A stretch of 64,000 bases of DNA from an uncultured Ruminococcus sp. (GCA_934435205.1 CAKSAK010000002.1:310001-374000); one strand, 5' to 3'. Shown: positions 23,947 to 33,689, counted from the stretch's first letter. Numbers and translations: made by a program. The notes: generated by a model not told the origin, from the sequence alone.

Positions 23947-25194
23947 CTATACCAAAACCGGGTTATCGTCAAGCAAAAAGCATTCTTGCTCTACGGTCCC
24001 CTTTCTTTTAGCGATCATGTTTATCACATCATAAAAGCACTCATAATCAGGGTCGGTAAGCAACTCAAGCGTTTTATGAATATACTTATCGTTTCTTCCC
24101 AACAGCTTCTCGGAATGAGAAGAAAATGCTTCAGTATCCATATTTAATGGCTTGAGAGCAGGGATAATATTATCCCGAAGCCTGATAAACATTCTGAAAC
24201 CGCCGTAATCGATATCTGCCCAAAAGAAAACAGGGACATCATTTTTCTTGGCTGCATCAGCTATAAAACGGAAAAATACTCCGTGTGCCGGGCTGTAGAA
24301 TCCGCCATGATATATGACCAATTCGTCAGAGAGTTTCGAGTTAAGGCAATATTGTGAGTAATTGGTTTTGTTCTCGATGAACAAGATTTTTGAAATACGG
24401 CTGTCAAGTGTTATGTATCGGATATCCTTCACGCTGTCACTTGTTATACATGAGCCGCTTCTGATAGGTGAATAATCTACCTCTCCATCTGCAAAACCTA
24501 TGGTCATATCCCCGCAGAATTCAAATATCTCAGGCATCATAATAATACCGATCTGTGCAAGAATCTCTCTTTCTGAAAGTTCATCCATAGCTTCAAGCTC
24601 AGGCTCATTTTTTGATGCTATATCAACGATATATTTTTTAATGTTTTTTTCAAAAAACTTAGAGTCAGCAAACAAGCGTATACTGAATGCCCGCATAGAG
24701 ATACTGCTGATAAGCCTGTCTATCTCATCAAGTGCTTTGAGAATATTCCTAACAAGCATCATATCGCTCTGCCACTTTTCTATTGGCTTCGATCTTTCAG
24801 TGATCTCACTGATCTGTCTGCTGAGATAATCAGCGATCCACGCAGTATTTATTCGTTCAAGATACTCACCAAACAATGCAGCAAGCTCATTGGCAGCAGA
24901 ATAAGTGCTTTTCCTTCCGATAAACGCATACGCTTCGTCTGCCTTATCAGTATTGAGCCAGACGTTTTTCACTACATACCCCTTGCGCTCCCAATCGTAA
25001 AAGATCAGCTCTTTCTCAGACAGCTCTGTGATCGCATTAAGAAATTGCTTTTTCTGCTCAGGGTCGGTAATGTCCAGATAATTTGACCTTGTACAGTCGA
25101 TCATTATTCGCCGCTTGAATTCAGTCTGAGTGCTCTTTTCATATTTATCTAGCAGGTCGTTAATTATCCGTTTGCGATGATCCATAACTGTCAC
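23947..25194 (-). CDS. jetD: Wadjet JetD, Toprim-type nuclease subunit
   Basis: 415 residues. The N-terminal half matches the DUF3322-like arm of JetD. The C-terminal Toprim (DUF2220) core shows Glu274 in KILFIENKTNY and the DxD at 327-329 in FFWADIDYGGFRMF, the metal-binding residues needed for cleavage. In Wadjet systems JetD cuts small circular DNA that the JetABC SMC motor has extruded, which protects against plasmids. The gene starts 35 bases inside jetC (an ATG three codons later is an alternative) and ends the operon. Confidence 0.9.
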   Translation of the reverse strand: MTVMDHRKRIINDLLDKYEKSTQTEFKRRIMIDCTRSNYLDITDPEQKKQFLNAITELSEKELIFYDWERKGYVVKNVWLNTDKADEAYAFIGRKSTYSAANELAALFGEYLERINTAWIADYLSRQISEITERSKPIEKWQSDMMLVRNILKALDEIDRLISSISMRAFSIRLFADSKFFEKNIKKYIVDIASKNEPELEAMDELSEREILAQIGIIMMPEIFEFCGDMTIGFADGEVDYSPIRSGSCITSDSVKDIRYITLDSRISKILFIENKTNYSQYCLNSKLSDELVIYHGGFYSPAHGVFFRFIADAAKKNDVPVFFWADIDYGGFRMFIRLRDNIIPALKPLNMDTEAFSSHSEKLLGRNDKYIHKTLELLTDPDYECFYDVINMIAKRKGTVEQECFLLDDNPVLV

Positions 25195-28100
25195 TCATTT
25201 CTTTTGTCCATTTTATAATGCTTGATCTATATCCGTTTTTGCCCATCTCTTTGTTGACAAGAAGCGTAGAATCTACTATTGGAGCAATATTGGCTGCTTT
25301 ATCAGAAGGCGCACAAATTATAGCCTGCAGTTTAAAACACTTTAACAGCTTAATGCTCTCTCTGCTCCTTTCATTGTCCATATTGCTAAATGCCTCATCA
25401 AATATGACCAGTCTGAAAGTATTGCCTGTTTCCTTATTGTCGTTCACCTTGTAAAGCTGTGCAAAGGAAGCAAGCACAGCAATATAAAACGGAGTTTGAG
25501 TTTCACCGCCTGAGTTGGTGGACATTGATTTGGACAGCTTGACTGTTGTGCCGTTTATATCCGTTGAATAAAGATCAAAAGATAGATATGTTGTATACTT
25601 GCTGAACATTTCGATGTTTCTGGCTGCATTCTCACGGTCATTGTCCGAAAGGCATATTATCTGAGAAAAAAGACTATCGAGTGTGCTCTGATATTTGTTT
25701 GTGAATTCATAAGAAAACAAAGTATTGTCACCATTCATCAGCAAATCGGAAGTTATCATATCATAATACTCTCTGTATTCCGGTGCAGGCTCGACTTTAA
25801 AACGATAAGTATCATTTCCAAAGCGTGCATTTTTCAAAGCTCTGTTTAATTCATCAATACGGTCTATCGCATCGTTTATATTACGCTGCAGCTTATAGAG
25901 AAAATCACTTTTGAACTGTGCCATAGCGTCCTCTTTTGCCTTTTTTATCTCTTCACGATATTTCGGGAGCTCTGTGTCCTTGATCTTCACGTATTCATTT
26001 TCGTAATCATTATTATTGAATGGATCGCTGAATGAGAATGATACGTTCTGAACTCTATTATACTCGCTTCTGAGATTTATAACATCTTCACACTTATCCT
26101 TAAGTAATGTCTCTGTTTGCTTCAATGGCGACTCGAACCCATTTGCTACAGCCTGAGGCGTGCCACGCTTTTTCAGTTCGGCATCATAATATCCCGACTT
26201 TATGGAACTGATATACTCTTCATCATATCGTTCATTTATACGCTCTTTACACTGCTTTATCTCCTGTTTTATTGCAGGTATTTTTTGTGTAATAGTCCGT
26301 TCCTTTTCATTTTTATAATTGCTTATGAACTTAGCTGTTTCCTCTTTATCCTTATAAGCAGCTTTTATTTCAATATCTTTATCCTCGATTTTATTATTCA
26401 TTTCTGTTATCCAGAAAAGGTCAAGGCTCTCATATAACTGATGCAGCTTATCAAGCTCTGTGCGGTCATTTGCTCTTCTTTCATTAATGTCAAAAATGTC
26501 CTTGACGGTAGATGAAATATACTCATCAGACAAAAACCAGTCCTGCTCTATGATAGGCTTTAGTGCTGTTTCTATCGAACTAAGGTCTGCTATTTTGGCC
26601 ATTATAGCTTCAAGATCTCTCCTTTTTATTGTGATCTGTTTCTCAAGAGAATCCCTTCCTATATAGGGGCTTGAATATGCATTTTTATTCAGAGAACCTA
26701 CAGAAAATCCGCTGTATATCATACATTCTCTTGTTACAGATCTTCTATGTTCCCTTATCTTTTTATCATCATAGCATCTTGTAACTGAGCCCATAAGGTA
26801 TTCCGCATAGGCTTTGGCATATATGTTGTCAGAAGAAACGACATCGGAAAGACTGTCCTGTACTATGTTTCTGTTAGCCTTTAATACCTTGTCACAGTCA
26901 ACTATCCTGTACTCATATGCTCCTATTTCGTGCCGCTTTTCCTTGTAGATATTATAGGCATCTCTGAAATATTCAGGCTCGATTATCAGATTCATTCTCT
27001 GAGTGTTCAGATAGCCCTCGACAGCGTTGTGCCACTCATCATTACTAACATCTATCAGATCTGCAAAGAAATCAACATTAACGGTATGACCATACTTTTT
27101 ATATAAACCATATGCAACAGCATCTTTAAAAGCCTGTGCCTTTTCAGGATATTGCATTATCCCACTTTCAAGCTTTTCTATCGCAGCTTCAAGCTCCTGT
27201 CTATCCTGTCTGACTTTGATCAATTTCCCAGCCGTTTCAGCCCACACAGGGGAAGCATACATCTTTATACTGTTGTACTGACTGCTGATGTCCCTAAAGA
27301 AGCCAACTGAATGATCACCTATATTGTCCTCTCTGATGTTTTCAAGTCTGTTAATGCTTTCGCACAGTCTGCTGCATAGCTCGTCAAATTCCTGTGTAGC
27401 CACCGCTGCCTGAGCCGAGCATATTATGTCTAACCATTTTTCACAGTTTCTTCTGACAGACAGCACAAACGAACCTATCTTATTGTCTGCTTCCTTAAGT
27501 GCAGTTTCATAGCGTTTAATGTCTTCCTCCAACCGGTCAACGTTGTTTTCAAGACGATATTTGTTTCTCTCGTGTTCAAGTTCCTTTTTATCCTGCTCCA
27601 GCTTAGTTATAATCCCTTCAAGTGCCCTGTATCTTTCAGAAAATCCTTGTATATCCTTATCATACTGCTCTGACTCGGCTTCTGCATTCTTCAGCTCTGA
27701 TTCAGCCGTTTCGTATGCTGCATAATCGATCAGGAACTGCTGACGTTTTTTCTGAGCAAAAAACCTCTTTACTTCAGAAAATGCATTTCTTATCTGTTCG
27801 AGTGCTTCCAGCTTTTTTTCAAATACCTTTGCAAGCTCCTCCTGTCTCATATAATAGGAGATGTTTTCCTGCATAGTGGCAATATCAATATCGTTTTCAT
27901 CATCCGTATCGCAGACGTTTTCTGTGATGAAATTTTCTATATCATTGATCGGCTCGAATGATATAGCTTTTTTTAGCATAGAAAACATTTTTCTGTCATG
28001 CACGTTCAGCTTTGAGAGGACAAGCTCCTGATAAGTCTGTATAGTTCCCGTTATCTGATGCCTTTGCGGATAGTTCTTTTTGAAATACTCCGCCAACTCC

Positions 28101-28570
28101 ACTGTGTCCATCGCATATCCACCGCTTATAAACTGTTCGTTAGGCAAACGGCCTCTCAGATAAAAGAATCTTTTTTTTATATCAGAACCGTCGGAATATA
28201 CGTCAAACACAGCACCAAAACAGAAATACTCATCTTTTATATTATCATAGCACTCAACAACTAAATAAGAAGTAAAATCTTTACCGCCTCTTATGCTTTT
28301 TATTCCGTTCTCAATATCTTCACCCATCGAGCCTATAAGATAGCTCTTTAGTGTTCTCTCGGATTTCTTGCTGGCAGCACGGTTAAACGCTGAGCTTCTG
28401 GTTTCACCCATAAGCACAACCTGAAGAGCATCAATAACTGTTGACTTACCTGCTGTATTAGCACCTGTCAGAAAGTTTATATCTCCAAAATCAACGATCT
28501 GTTTTGAAAAATAATGCCAATTAATCAATAGCAACCTGTTCAGCTTCTTCATCCTCTTGTTCCTTTTCAA
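25160..28570 (-). CDS. jetC: Wadjet JetC, SMC-like motor ATPase
   Basis: 1136 residues. Walker A GANTAGKST is at 36-44, long coiled-coil arms lie at roughly 260-370 and 690-870, the ABC signature SGGE at 1020-1023 and Walker B VIFDEAFSNMD near 1055-1066. This is the condensin-like loop-extruding ATPase of the MukB-like JetC group. The frame is intact. The first ATG overlaps jetB by 50 bases; MKKLNRLLLINW six codons later also fits. Heavy gene overlap suggests fixed stoichiometry through coupled translation. Confidence 0.95.
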   Translation of the reverse strand: MKRNKRMKKLNRLLLINWHYFSKQIVDFGDINFLTGANTAGKSTVIDALQVVLMGETRSSAFNRAASKKSERTLKSYLIGSMGEDIENGIKSIRGGKDFTSYLVVECYDNIKDEYFCFGAVFDVYSDGSDIKKRFFYLRGRLPNEQFISGGYAMDTVELAEYFKKNYPQRHQITGTIQTYQELVLSKLNVHDRKMFSMLKKAISFEPINDIENFITENVCDTDDENDIDIATMQENISYYMRQEELAKVFEKKLEALEQIRNAFSEVKRFFAQKKRQQFLIDYAAYETAESELKNAEAESEQYDKDIQGFSERYRALEGIITKLEQDKKELEHERNKYRLENNVDRLEEDIKRYETALKEADNKIGSFVLSVRRNCEKWLDIICSAQAAVATQEFDELCSRLCESINRLENIREDNIGDHSVGFFRDISSQYNSIKMYASPVWAETAGKLIKVRQDRQELEAAIEKLESGIMQYPEKAQAFKDAVAYGLYKKYGHTVNVDFFADLIDVSNDEWHNAVEGYLNTQRMNLIIEPEYFRDAYNIYKEKRHEIGAYEYRIVDCDKVLKANRNIVQDSLSDVVSSDNIYAKAYAEYLMGSVTRCYDDKKIREHRRSVTRECMIYSGFSVGSLNKNAYSSPYIGRDSLEKQITIKRRDLEAIMAKIADLSSIETALKPIIEQDWFLSDEYISSTVKDIFDINERRANDRTELDKLHQLYESLDLFWITEMNNKIEDKDIEIKAAYKDKEETAKFISNYKNEKERTITQKIPAIKQEIKQCKERINERYDEEYISSIKSGYYDAELKKRGTPQAVANGFESPLKQTETLLKDKCEDVINLRSEYNRVQNVSFSFSDPFNNNDYENEYVKIKDTELPKYREEIKKAKEDAMAQFKSDFLYKLQRNINDAIDRIDELNRALKNARFGNDTYRFKVEPAPEYREYYDMITSDLLMNGDNTLFSYEFTNKYQSTLDSLFSQIICLSDNDRENAARNIEMFSKYTTYLSFDLYSTDINGTTVKLSKSMSTNSGGETQTPFYIAVLASFAQLYKVNDNKETGNTFRLVIFDEAFSNMDNERSRESIKLLKCFKLQAIICAPSDKAANIAPIVDSTLLVNKEMGKNGYRSSIIKWTKEMSDSYGSSQTDN

Positions 28571-29156
28571 CCTTTATTTTTTCACATATATTTTTGCACT
28601 TTTCATTAGATACAGCAAACAGAATTGAGGGTAATATCACTATTTTACAATCCATATCCGAAAAGCTCTCTCCAAGTTTATAGATCAGATTATGCTCCTC
28701 AAAAGTTCCAAAGCTCTGCTTTAATTCCTTTTGCGAAGGTTTTTTCTTAATGATCGAAAAATCATTTACTATTTTATTTAATACCTCTGATACGGTGACA
28801 ACAACATTGTTGTTTGAACTTGCTGTTACACGTTTTTCTTCAAAAATGATCCGCAGAGTCAGAAGTATAACTGTGCTCAGCTTGTCCAGCCTCAATTTGT
28901 TTGATGCTGATTCATTATATGTATAAATAACGCCATGTTCCTTGTTTCGGTATATCTTCCAGCCAATAAGGCTGAAATATTCGTAAAACAATTCAAAATG
29001 CCTGTCGATAAACAAATATGTTTTTGATATTCTGTTCTTATTATCCTCTCTCAGGATATATGTAGACGAAAGGAGATAATTAGCTGTTTGGGTAAATTCA
29101 GCCTTTTCTTTATCATACATATTTGCAATTGTCTGTAAACTATCCTCAAAGCTCAT
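28521..29156 (-). CDS. jetB: Wadjet JetB, KITE-like accessory subunit
   Basis: 211-residue DUF4194-type protein with winged-helix character (ASNKLRLDKLSTVILLTLRIIFEEKR, then EVLNKIVNDFSIIKKKPSQKELKQSFGTFEEHNLIYKL). It bridges the kleisin-like JetA and the SMC JetC in Wadjet complexes. The C-terminus is very acidic (KEQEDEEAEQ). Its ATG overlaps the jetA stop (ATGA) and its end lies within jetC. Confidence 0.88.
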   Translation of the reverse strand: MSFEDSLQTIANMYDKEKAEFTQTANYLLSSTYILREDNKNRISKTYLFIDRHFELFYEYFSLIGWKIYRNKEHGVIYTYNESASNKLRLDKLSTVILLTLRIIFEEKRVTASSNNNVVVTVSEVLNKIVNDFSIIKKKPSQKELKQSFGTFEEHNLIYKLGESFSDMDCKIVILPSILFAVSNEKCKNICEKIKVEKEQEDEEAEQVAID

Positions 29157-30550
29157 AATCTCACCTTTTTTCTGAATATGATATCCGGTATTTCATATCT
29201 GCCTTTTTTTACGCTGCTTTCATCTATCTCTATTGTATATCCGCTTTCTCTGTCCCCTGCATAAGCAACAGCCAACATGGTCATTATATATGCCTCATCA
29301 TCGGCAACATCTACCTCCGTTGATCTGACCTCCGATCTCCCGTCAAAAAGCTTTTCAACATAAGCCTGAACATTTCTTTCGCTGTATTTACTATTGAGCA
29401 GCTTTATAGCAGCAGCCCTTGCTTTTACACTAAGCTCCTCGCTCTCGTCTTCTATCTTTACATCATATACACGTTCGTGACGCACAGCCTTCTTTCGGTC
29501 ATACAAGCTTTCCTCTGACAAATAACCCAGCTCATACAATTCAAAGGAATCCTGTATCATTTCAAGAACAGCCTCAGCAGGTTCCTCTTCTGAAATAGCT
29601 TTCATTACAGAGATAAGATTACCCTTTACAGACTGATCTGAGTTCAACAGATAGTCTATCTTCTGTGTAGTGGCTCTTGTGTATGCCCTGTTCTTCTGAT
29701 CTATTACATTTATATAATCTCTCTCAAGATGCTCGTATGTATCAATGATATAGTATATCTTTTTTTGGATATCTTCATGACATTGCTCGACAGAATCATA
29801 TTTACCATTATGAAAAGAAAAATCAGCAAGAGCATTCAGCAGATCATCGTCCACAAGCCAGCTTTTTAAAAAGATCTCGATAGGGCGTTTATATTTTGGA
29901 ACCGAATCACGAATTTTCAAAGGACGAAGTATCTTTTCGGCTATCTCCTGTCTGAACCTATCATAGTGCAGATTCAGCACAGTATTTACATTGATAAGAT
30001 CAAGCAGCTGCTGATTGTATGCAGTAATACTGTGATAGACCGATTTCAGATTTTTCACAAGCTGCTCAGTCCTGACAACACTGTCACACAGAGCTGCATA
30101 TACCTCAAAAGGTTCTCTGTTTTCATTTGCAGTTTTCAGAGATGAATAGGTGGAGTAAACATAAGTAAAGCTTTCCTGCTCGGAGATATGCGTAATGTCA
30201 AAAAGGGTCTGTATGATCTTTATACTGTAATTTGGAAGGGTAACATAATCAACAAAATCACTTTCGGTCTCAATGGTTATCCAGCCGTTTGTTTTTAGTT
30301 TCCGTACAATAAAATGTGCTCGTCCGGAAAGAGTGTATTCGTTTTCGAGCAGAGCCTCATCAGAAAGATCTGCAGAAATGATCTCATTCTCAAGAGCAGC
30401 TATAAGCATTGAGACTAACTCGTCCTTTGAGATCTGAAGATGTGTCTTGAACGCATCAAGCAGGACAAAAAGCGAATTTACATAGAGCCTTTTATTTTTT
30501 GACACAAGCACAGAAAACAAATATTCCGGCACAATTTCATACAGATCCAT
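29153..30550 (-). CDS. jetA: Wadjet JetA, kleisin-like subunit
   Basis: 465 residues resembling the JetA family found in Firmicutes Wadjet operons (DUF5716-like rather than DUF3375, which would point to a type II system; this typing is from memory). The N-terminal part is winged-helix-like (VPEYLFSVLVSKNKRLYVNSLFVLLDAF) and the middle is helical. The C-terminal segment binding the SMC head would be near 360-460. AGGAG precedes the ATG. As the first gene of four overlapping frames it sets operon expression; no consensus promoter was recognised upstream. Confidence 0.88.
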   Translation of the reverse strand: MDLYEIVPEYLFSVLVSKNKRLYVNSLFVLLDAFKTHLQISKDELVSMLIAALENEIISADLSDEALLENEYTLSGRAHFIVRKLKTNGWITIETESDFVDYVTLPNYSIKIIQTLFDITHISEQESFTYVYSTYSSLKTANENREPFEVYAALCDSVVRTEQLVKNLKSVYHSITAYNQQLLDLINVNTVLNLHYDRFRQEIAEKILRPLKIRDSVPKYKRPIEIFLKSWLVDDDLLNALADFSFHNGKYDSVEQCHEDIQKKIYYIIDTYEHLERDYINVIDQKNRAYTRATTQKIDYLLNSDQSVKGNLISVMKAISEEEPAEAVLEMIQDSFELYELGYLSEESLYDRKKAVRHERVYDVKIEDESEELSVKARAAAIKLLNSKYSERNVQAYVEKLFDGRSEVRSTEVDVADDEAYIMTMLAVAYAGDRESGYTIEIDESSVKKGRYEIPDIIFRKKVRL

Positions 30551-31056
30551 TTACAAGCTCCTAACAGTTACTATATTTTACGTCTATCCCTTTCCCTCAC
30601 TCAACCACTGATTCATCCGCTGGTCATTTCACCGCGGCCTCCTGCGATTGAAGCTAAAGCAGAATCCATAAAGATACAGCTGCAACTGAACCGGAATCGC
30701 ATTGTGATAAGTTCCGATGATAAACGCCTTTGAATTTAAGATGAACATATGCAACGTTGCAAGTTCCGTGTGGAAAGTGAAACCAAAAAACAGTTTGCGG
30801 CGTCTCTCTTCGGAGCGATACCTTGCAGAGAAATCAACGGTACTTATACGCTGTCAGTATCATTTGACCTTTGGTCAGCCTGTGCATAAAACTGATATGT
30901 AGGATAGCTCTTTAAGGCTTGTACTTTGGTTGTGGTATAAGTCATCAGGTTGCCCTCCTTGGTTGGAATGGGTGGGGTGGTGGAATTTTGATGATACAGT
31001 TATCTGAAATGTTATTGAGATAAATCAGAATATATCTATGCATGTTATTGATCTAA
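30551..31056. other. Remnant-rich gap upstream of the Wadjet operon
   Basis: No intact gene. It should hold the leftward jet promoter, but I see no good -35/-10 pair. Minus-strand remains of a coding sequence with an excellent AAGGAGGG site are present at 30844-30945. The base composition is closer to that of the flanking chromosome than to the jet genes. Confidence 0.5.
30844..30945 (-). pseudogene. 33-codon gene remnant with strong ribosome site
   Basis: Open frame MTYTTTKVQALKSYPTYQFY followed by 13 more codons (AQADQRSNDTDSV) and a stop, preceded by AAGGAGGG at good spacing. The start looks like that of a real gene of mobile-element type, but the frame closes early. I do not recognise the family; it is probably a truncated passenger of the island. 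Confidence 0.4.
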
Positions 31057-31731
31057 TCAACTAAGCACTTCACATAGTTCACCCCAGTATTTTCCACTAT
31101 TAATTTTTTTACATTTCTCGTACTTTAATTCTATCAACTTGATTAGTCTTTCCCTATCAATTAGTAATACATCATTAGCTAATGCAAGTGAAACAGCATT
31201 TTCTGTAAATCTACTATTTGTAATAACCATGCATTTATTTGTGTGATAGATTTTTTTACTACCAACTACCTCTTGAATTGCTTCGATTCTAACAGGATTA
31301 TCTTTGAGCCTTTTACATTGAACGCTTACTTTCACTTTGTTACAATGATTAATTATAATATCTGCACCATAATCACCACTTTTTCTAGTTTTTGAATAAT
31401 TTGATTTAGGTAGCACATCAGATATTTCTAATAACATAATACAGTATTCTTCAAAAGCTGTTCCAGACATCTTGTCTATTTTACATAATTCATCATTTAT
31501 ATATTGCTGCTTTATCTTTCCATATCCATCTAAGAGATTATCAACTTTAACACTAATTGTCAGATCTTCATTAAATACATTTTCAGCTTTTCCTATTATA
31601 TCTCTATTTCTAATAATAAAGCTTTGATATTCTTCTGCTTCTTTTAATGTGTCAAAAACTTTTCCGTAAAGTTTTCTTTTAGCCCAAATACGAACCCTAT
31701 AGTGTCCACTTGGTAATTTCGCTATACTCAT
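31057..31731 (-). CDS. AP2/integrase-arm-like domain fused to Mrr-type nuclease
   Basis: 224 residues. The N-terminus (about 1-45, MSIAKLPSGHYRVRIWAKRK onward to FDTLKEAEEYQ) looks like an AP2-type or integrase arm-binding DNA-binding domain. Residues 88-200 form a restriction-endonuclease-like Mrr_cat domain: Glu94/95 in GTAFEEY, GDYGAD with Asp120 and Asp124, and the QCK at 138-140. It may cleave modified or foreign DNA (type IV-like) or assist the element. The gene is clearly A+T-rich compared with the chromosome and lies upstream of, and in line with, the Wadjet operon. AAGGAGG is 14 bases before the ATG. Confidence 0.75.
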   Translation of the reverse strand: MSIAKLPSGHYRVRIWAKRKLYGKVFDTLKEAEEYQSFIIRNRDIIGKAENVFNEDLTISVKVDNLLDGYGKIKQQYINDELCKIDKMSGTAFEEYCIMLLEISDVLPKSNYSKTRKSGDYGADIIINHCNKVKVSVQCKRLKDNPVRIEAIQEVVGSKKIYHTNKCMVITNSRFTENAVSLALANDVLLIDRERLIKLIELKYEKCKKINSGKYWGELCEVLS

Positions 31732-32054
31732 TTTATGCGTCGTAACCTCCTTAATATCCAGACACTTTACTTATCCTTTTATTAAAATATAGAGCAAATC
31801 ATCTCGACAAATTCCGATTAATCATTATAACAACAATATATCATTTCATTATATATTATACCACATATTTAGTTATATTTCAACAGAAAACGACAAATAA
31901 TATCAAGAAAATTGTTTCAAAGCAACAGTAAATTGGTTTTGTCAATATCACTTGACACATTTTATACGAACAAGAATTATGAAGCGAGAAAGATATGATC
32001 ATAGTAGAGCTTTCTTCGTGCTGCCGGAGGCAGCACGCCGTTGGCGGTGCAGAG

Positions 32055-32739
32055 AATACACCCCACGAGTGTACGAAAAGCTCGGTCACTTGCGTATAGA
32101 CCGCATAACCCCACGAGAGATAGACGGCTTTATAGCTTGGCTTGGTAAACAGCACGTTGAAAAGACCGCAAATGCAGCTTTCAAGGGCGACTTAAAAGCC
32201 ATTCTCAGCCGCAAGGGTATGACACAGAAAAGCCTTGCAGAGCAAGCAGGCGTAAGCACACAGACCATTAAATCAGCCGCAGAGAGCAAGCTTATAAGGT
32301 GGGAGAACGCCGAAAAGATATCCGCAGTATTGGGAGAGCCTTGACCCTGCCCAGCGGCGTGATATTCACAGTAAAGCAGTTGAGGAACGAACAGCTTTCA
32401 CAGCGTTTAAAGCTTGGTGACAAATGGCACAGCACAAGCAGGCTTTTCACCACTTGGGACGGACACCAAATGCACGGAGCAACGCCGTTCACTTGGCTGA
32501 CAAAGACCTGTGAGCAATACGGCTTGCCAAAGGTCAATCTTCATTCGTTCAGACACTTAAACGCAAGCCTGCTCATAAGCTCGGGCGTTGACGTCAAGAC
32601 CGTTCAAAGCGTTCTCGGACACTCGCAGGCAAGCACCACCATTGACATATACGCAGCCGCTTTTCAAGACAGAGAGGCACAAGCTCTCGGAGCTGTGGCG
32701 AATATCCTCACGGGGAAGAGTAGGCGTAAGGCGGAATAA
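32055..32739 (+). pseudogene. int: Tyrosine integrase, broken
   Basis: Remains of a phage/ICE-type integrase. The first frame (to 32344) has the core-binding domain (YTPRVYEKLGHLRIDRITPREIDGF) followed by a Cro-like helix-turn-helix (KGMTQKSLAEQAGVSTQTIKSAAE). The catalytic C-terminus lies in another frame (from about 32343), with KLGDKWHSTSRLFTTWDG, HSFRHLNASLLISSGVDVKT, LGHSQASTTIDIY and the nucleophile Tyr. The segment with the first catalytic Arg and the arm-binding N-terminus are missing, so this is a frameshift plus deletion. Its position beside tRNA-Leu is where the island's integrase is expected. Confidence 0.85.
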
Positions 32740-32837
32740 AAAGAGAGCAAGCCAAAGCCTGCTCGATAAGTTTCACATATTTTATTTTTTTTGACTATAA
32801 TGACCAAACAATGACCAAAATGCAATTTGTCATAAAA

Positions 32838-32877
32838 CAAAAAACTCGCAAACCCTCGTAAATAAAGGATCTGCAAG
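32838..32877 (-). terminator. tRNA-Leu terminator
   Basis: Minus-strand CTTGCAGATCC / GGGTTTGCGAG stem (three G-U pairs), 11-base loop, then TTTTTT. It begins ten bases past the CCA end. Confidence 0.85.
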
Positions 32878-32886
32878 CTCTTTAGC

Positions 32887-32903
32887 TTGGTGCGGCAAAC
32901 GGG
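32887..32903. repeat. Island right attachment repeat within tRNA-Leu
   Basis: TTGGTGCGGCAAACGGG at the tRNA 3' end, identical to the copy 9.2 kb to the left. It is the predicted junction rebuilt by integration. Confidence 0.8.
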
Positions 32904-32971
32904 ACTTGAACCCGTACGTCAAGGACACACGCCCCTCAAACGTGCCTGTCTGCCAATTCCAGCACTGCCGC
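32888..32971 (-). tRNA. tRNA-Leu (GAG)
   Basis: Folds as a class II tRNA: acceptor GCGGCAG / TTGCCGC (G-U at the inner pair), D-arm CTGGAATTGGCAG, anticodon loop TTGAGGG with anticodon GAG, variable arm (TGTCC onward), T-arm ACGGG-TTCAAGT-CCCGT, discriminator A and encoded CCA. Its 3' end is the integration site of the island to the left. Confidence 0.95.
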
Positions 32972-33200
32972 ATTTACTATTCTTTTCGCTGAACTTTTCG
33001 TTTCGTTCGTGTTCCGTGTCATTCAGCTTAATTATTATAGCATTTATTTTTTCTGTTGTCAAGGCTTTTTTTCAAAAAAATTCGACTATTTATAAATATA
33101 CATATCACATACTTATTTGCATATATTTGAGTTCAGCTATTGACATATCAGTCAGGCGTATAACAATTCTGTTGGGCAAGATATTCTGAAAAATAGGCAT

Positions 33201-33233
33201 AAAAAAAGGACTTCATTACGAAGTCCTTTTTTT
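33201..33233 (-). terminator. Terminator of rplJL
   Basis: AAGGACTTC-ATTAC-GAAGTCCTT with A and T tracts on either side, able to work in both directions. It ends the rplJ-rplL transcript. Confidence 0.9.
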
Positions 33234-33251
33234 ATTTGTGTAAACTCAGGA

Positions 33252-33623
33252 TTACTTGAGCTCAACAGAAGCGCCAGCAGCCTCAAGCTTTGTCTTGATC
33301 TCCTCAGCGTCAGCCTTTGAAGCACCTTCCTTGATAGCCTTAGGAGCACCCTCAACGAGTTCCTTAGACTCCTTAAGACCAAGACCTGTGATCTCCTTAA
33401 CAGCCTTGATAACAGCCATCTTAGCATCGCCGAATGAAGTCAGAACTACGTCGAACTCTGTCTTCTCCTCAGCAGCAGCGCCAGCAGCACCAGCAGCTGG
33501 AGCAGCAGCGATAGCAGCTGTTACACCGAATTCTTCCTGGATAGCGTCAACAAGCTCTGAAAGCTCGAGAACGGAAAGTTTCTTGATTTCTTCTACAAAA
33601 TTCATAATCTTCTCTGAAGCCAT
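33252..33623 (-). CDS. rplL: 50S ribosomal protein L7/L12
   Basis: 123-residue stalk protein. N-terminal dimerisation helices (MASEKIMNFVEEIKKLSVLELSELV), an Ala/Gly hinge near 35-52 and the conserved C-terminal factor-binding domain (KTEFDVVLTSFGDAKMAVIKAVKEITGLGLKESKELVEGAP). It recruits translation GTPases to the ribosome. It follows rplJ by about 65 bases and is cut off from rpoB by a terminator and tRNA-Leu; rpoBC usually follows rplL directly in Firmicutes. Confidence 0.98.
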   Translation of the reverse strand: MASEKIMNFVEEIKKLSVLELSELVDAIQEEFGVTAAIAAAPAAGAAGAAAEEKTEFDVVLTSFGDAKMAVIKAVKEITGLGLKESKELVEGAPKAIKEGASKADAEEIKTKLEAAGASVELK

Positions 33624-33689
33624 GATAAAAATCTCCTTTTTATTAAATAATTTTTCGGGTCAAAGCCCATTTGTTAAGCGGCATATAAA

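Noticed and set aside
30717..30902. 61-codon open frame on the plus strand upstream of jetA
   Set aside because: No ribosome site, and it is antisense to a better-supported minus-strand gene remnant.
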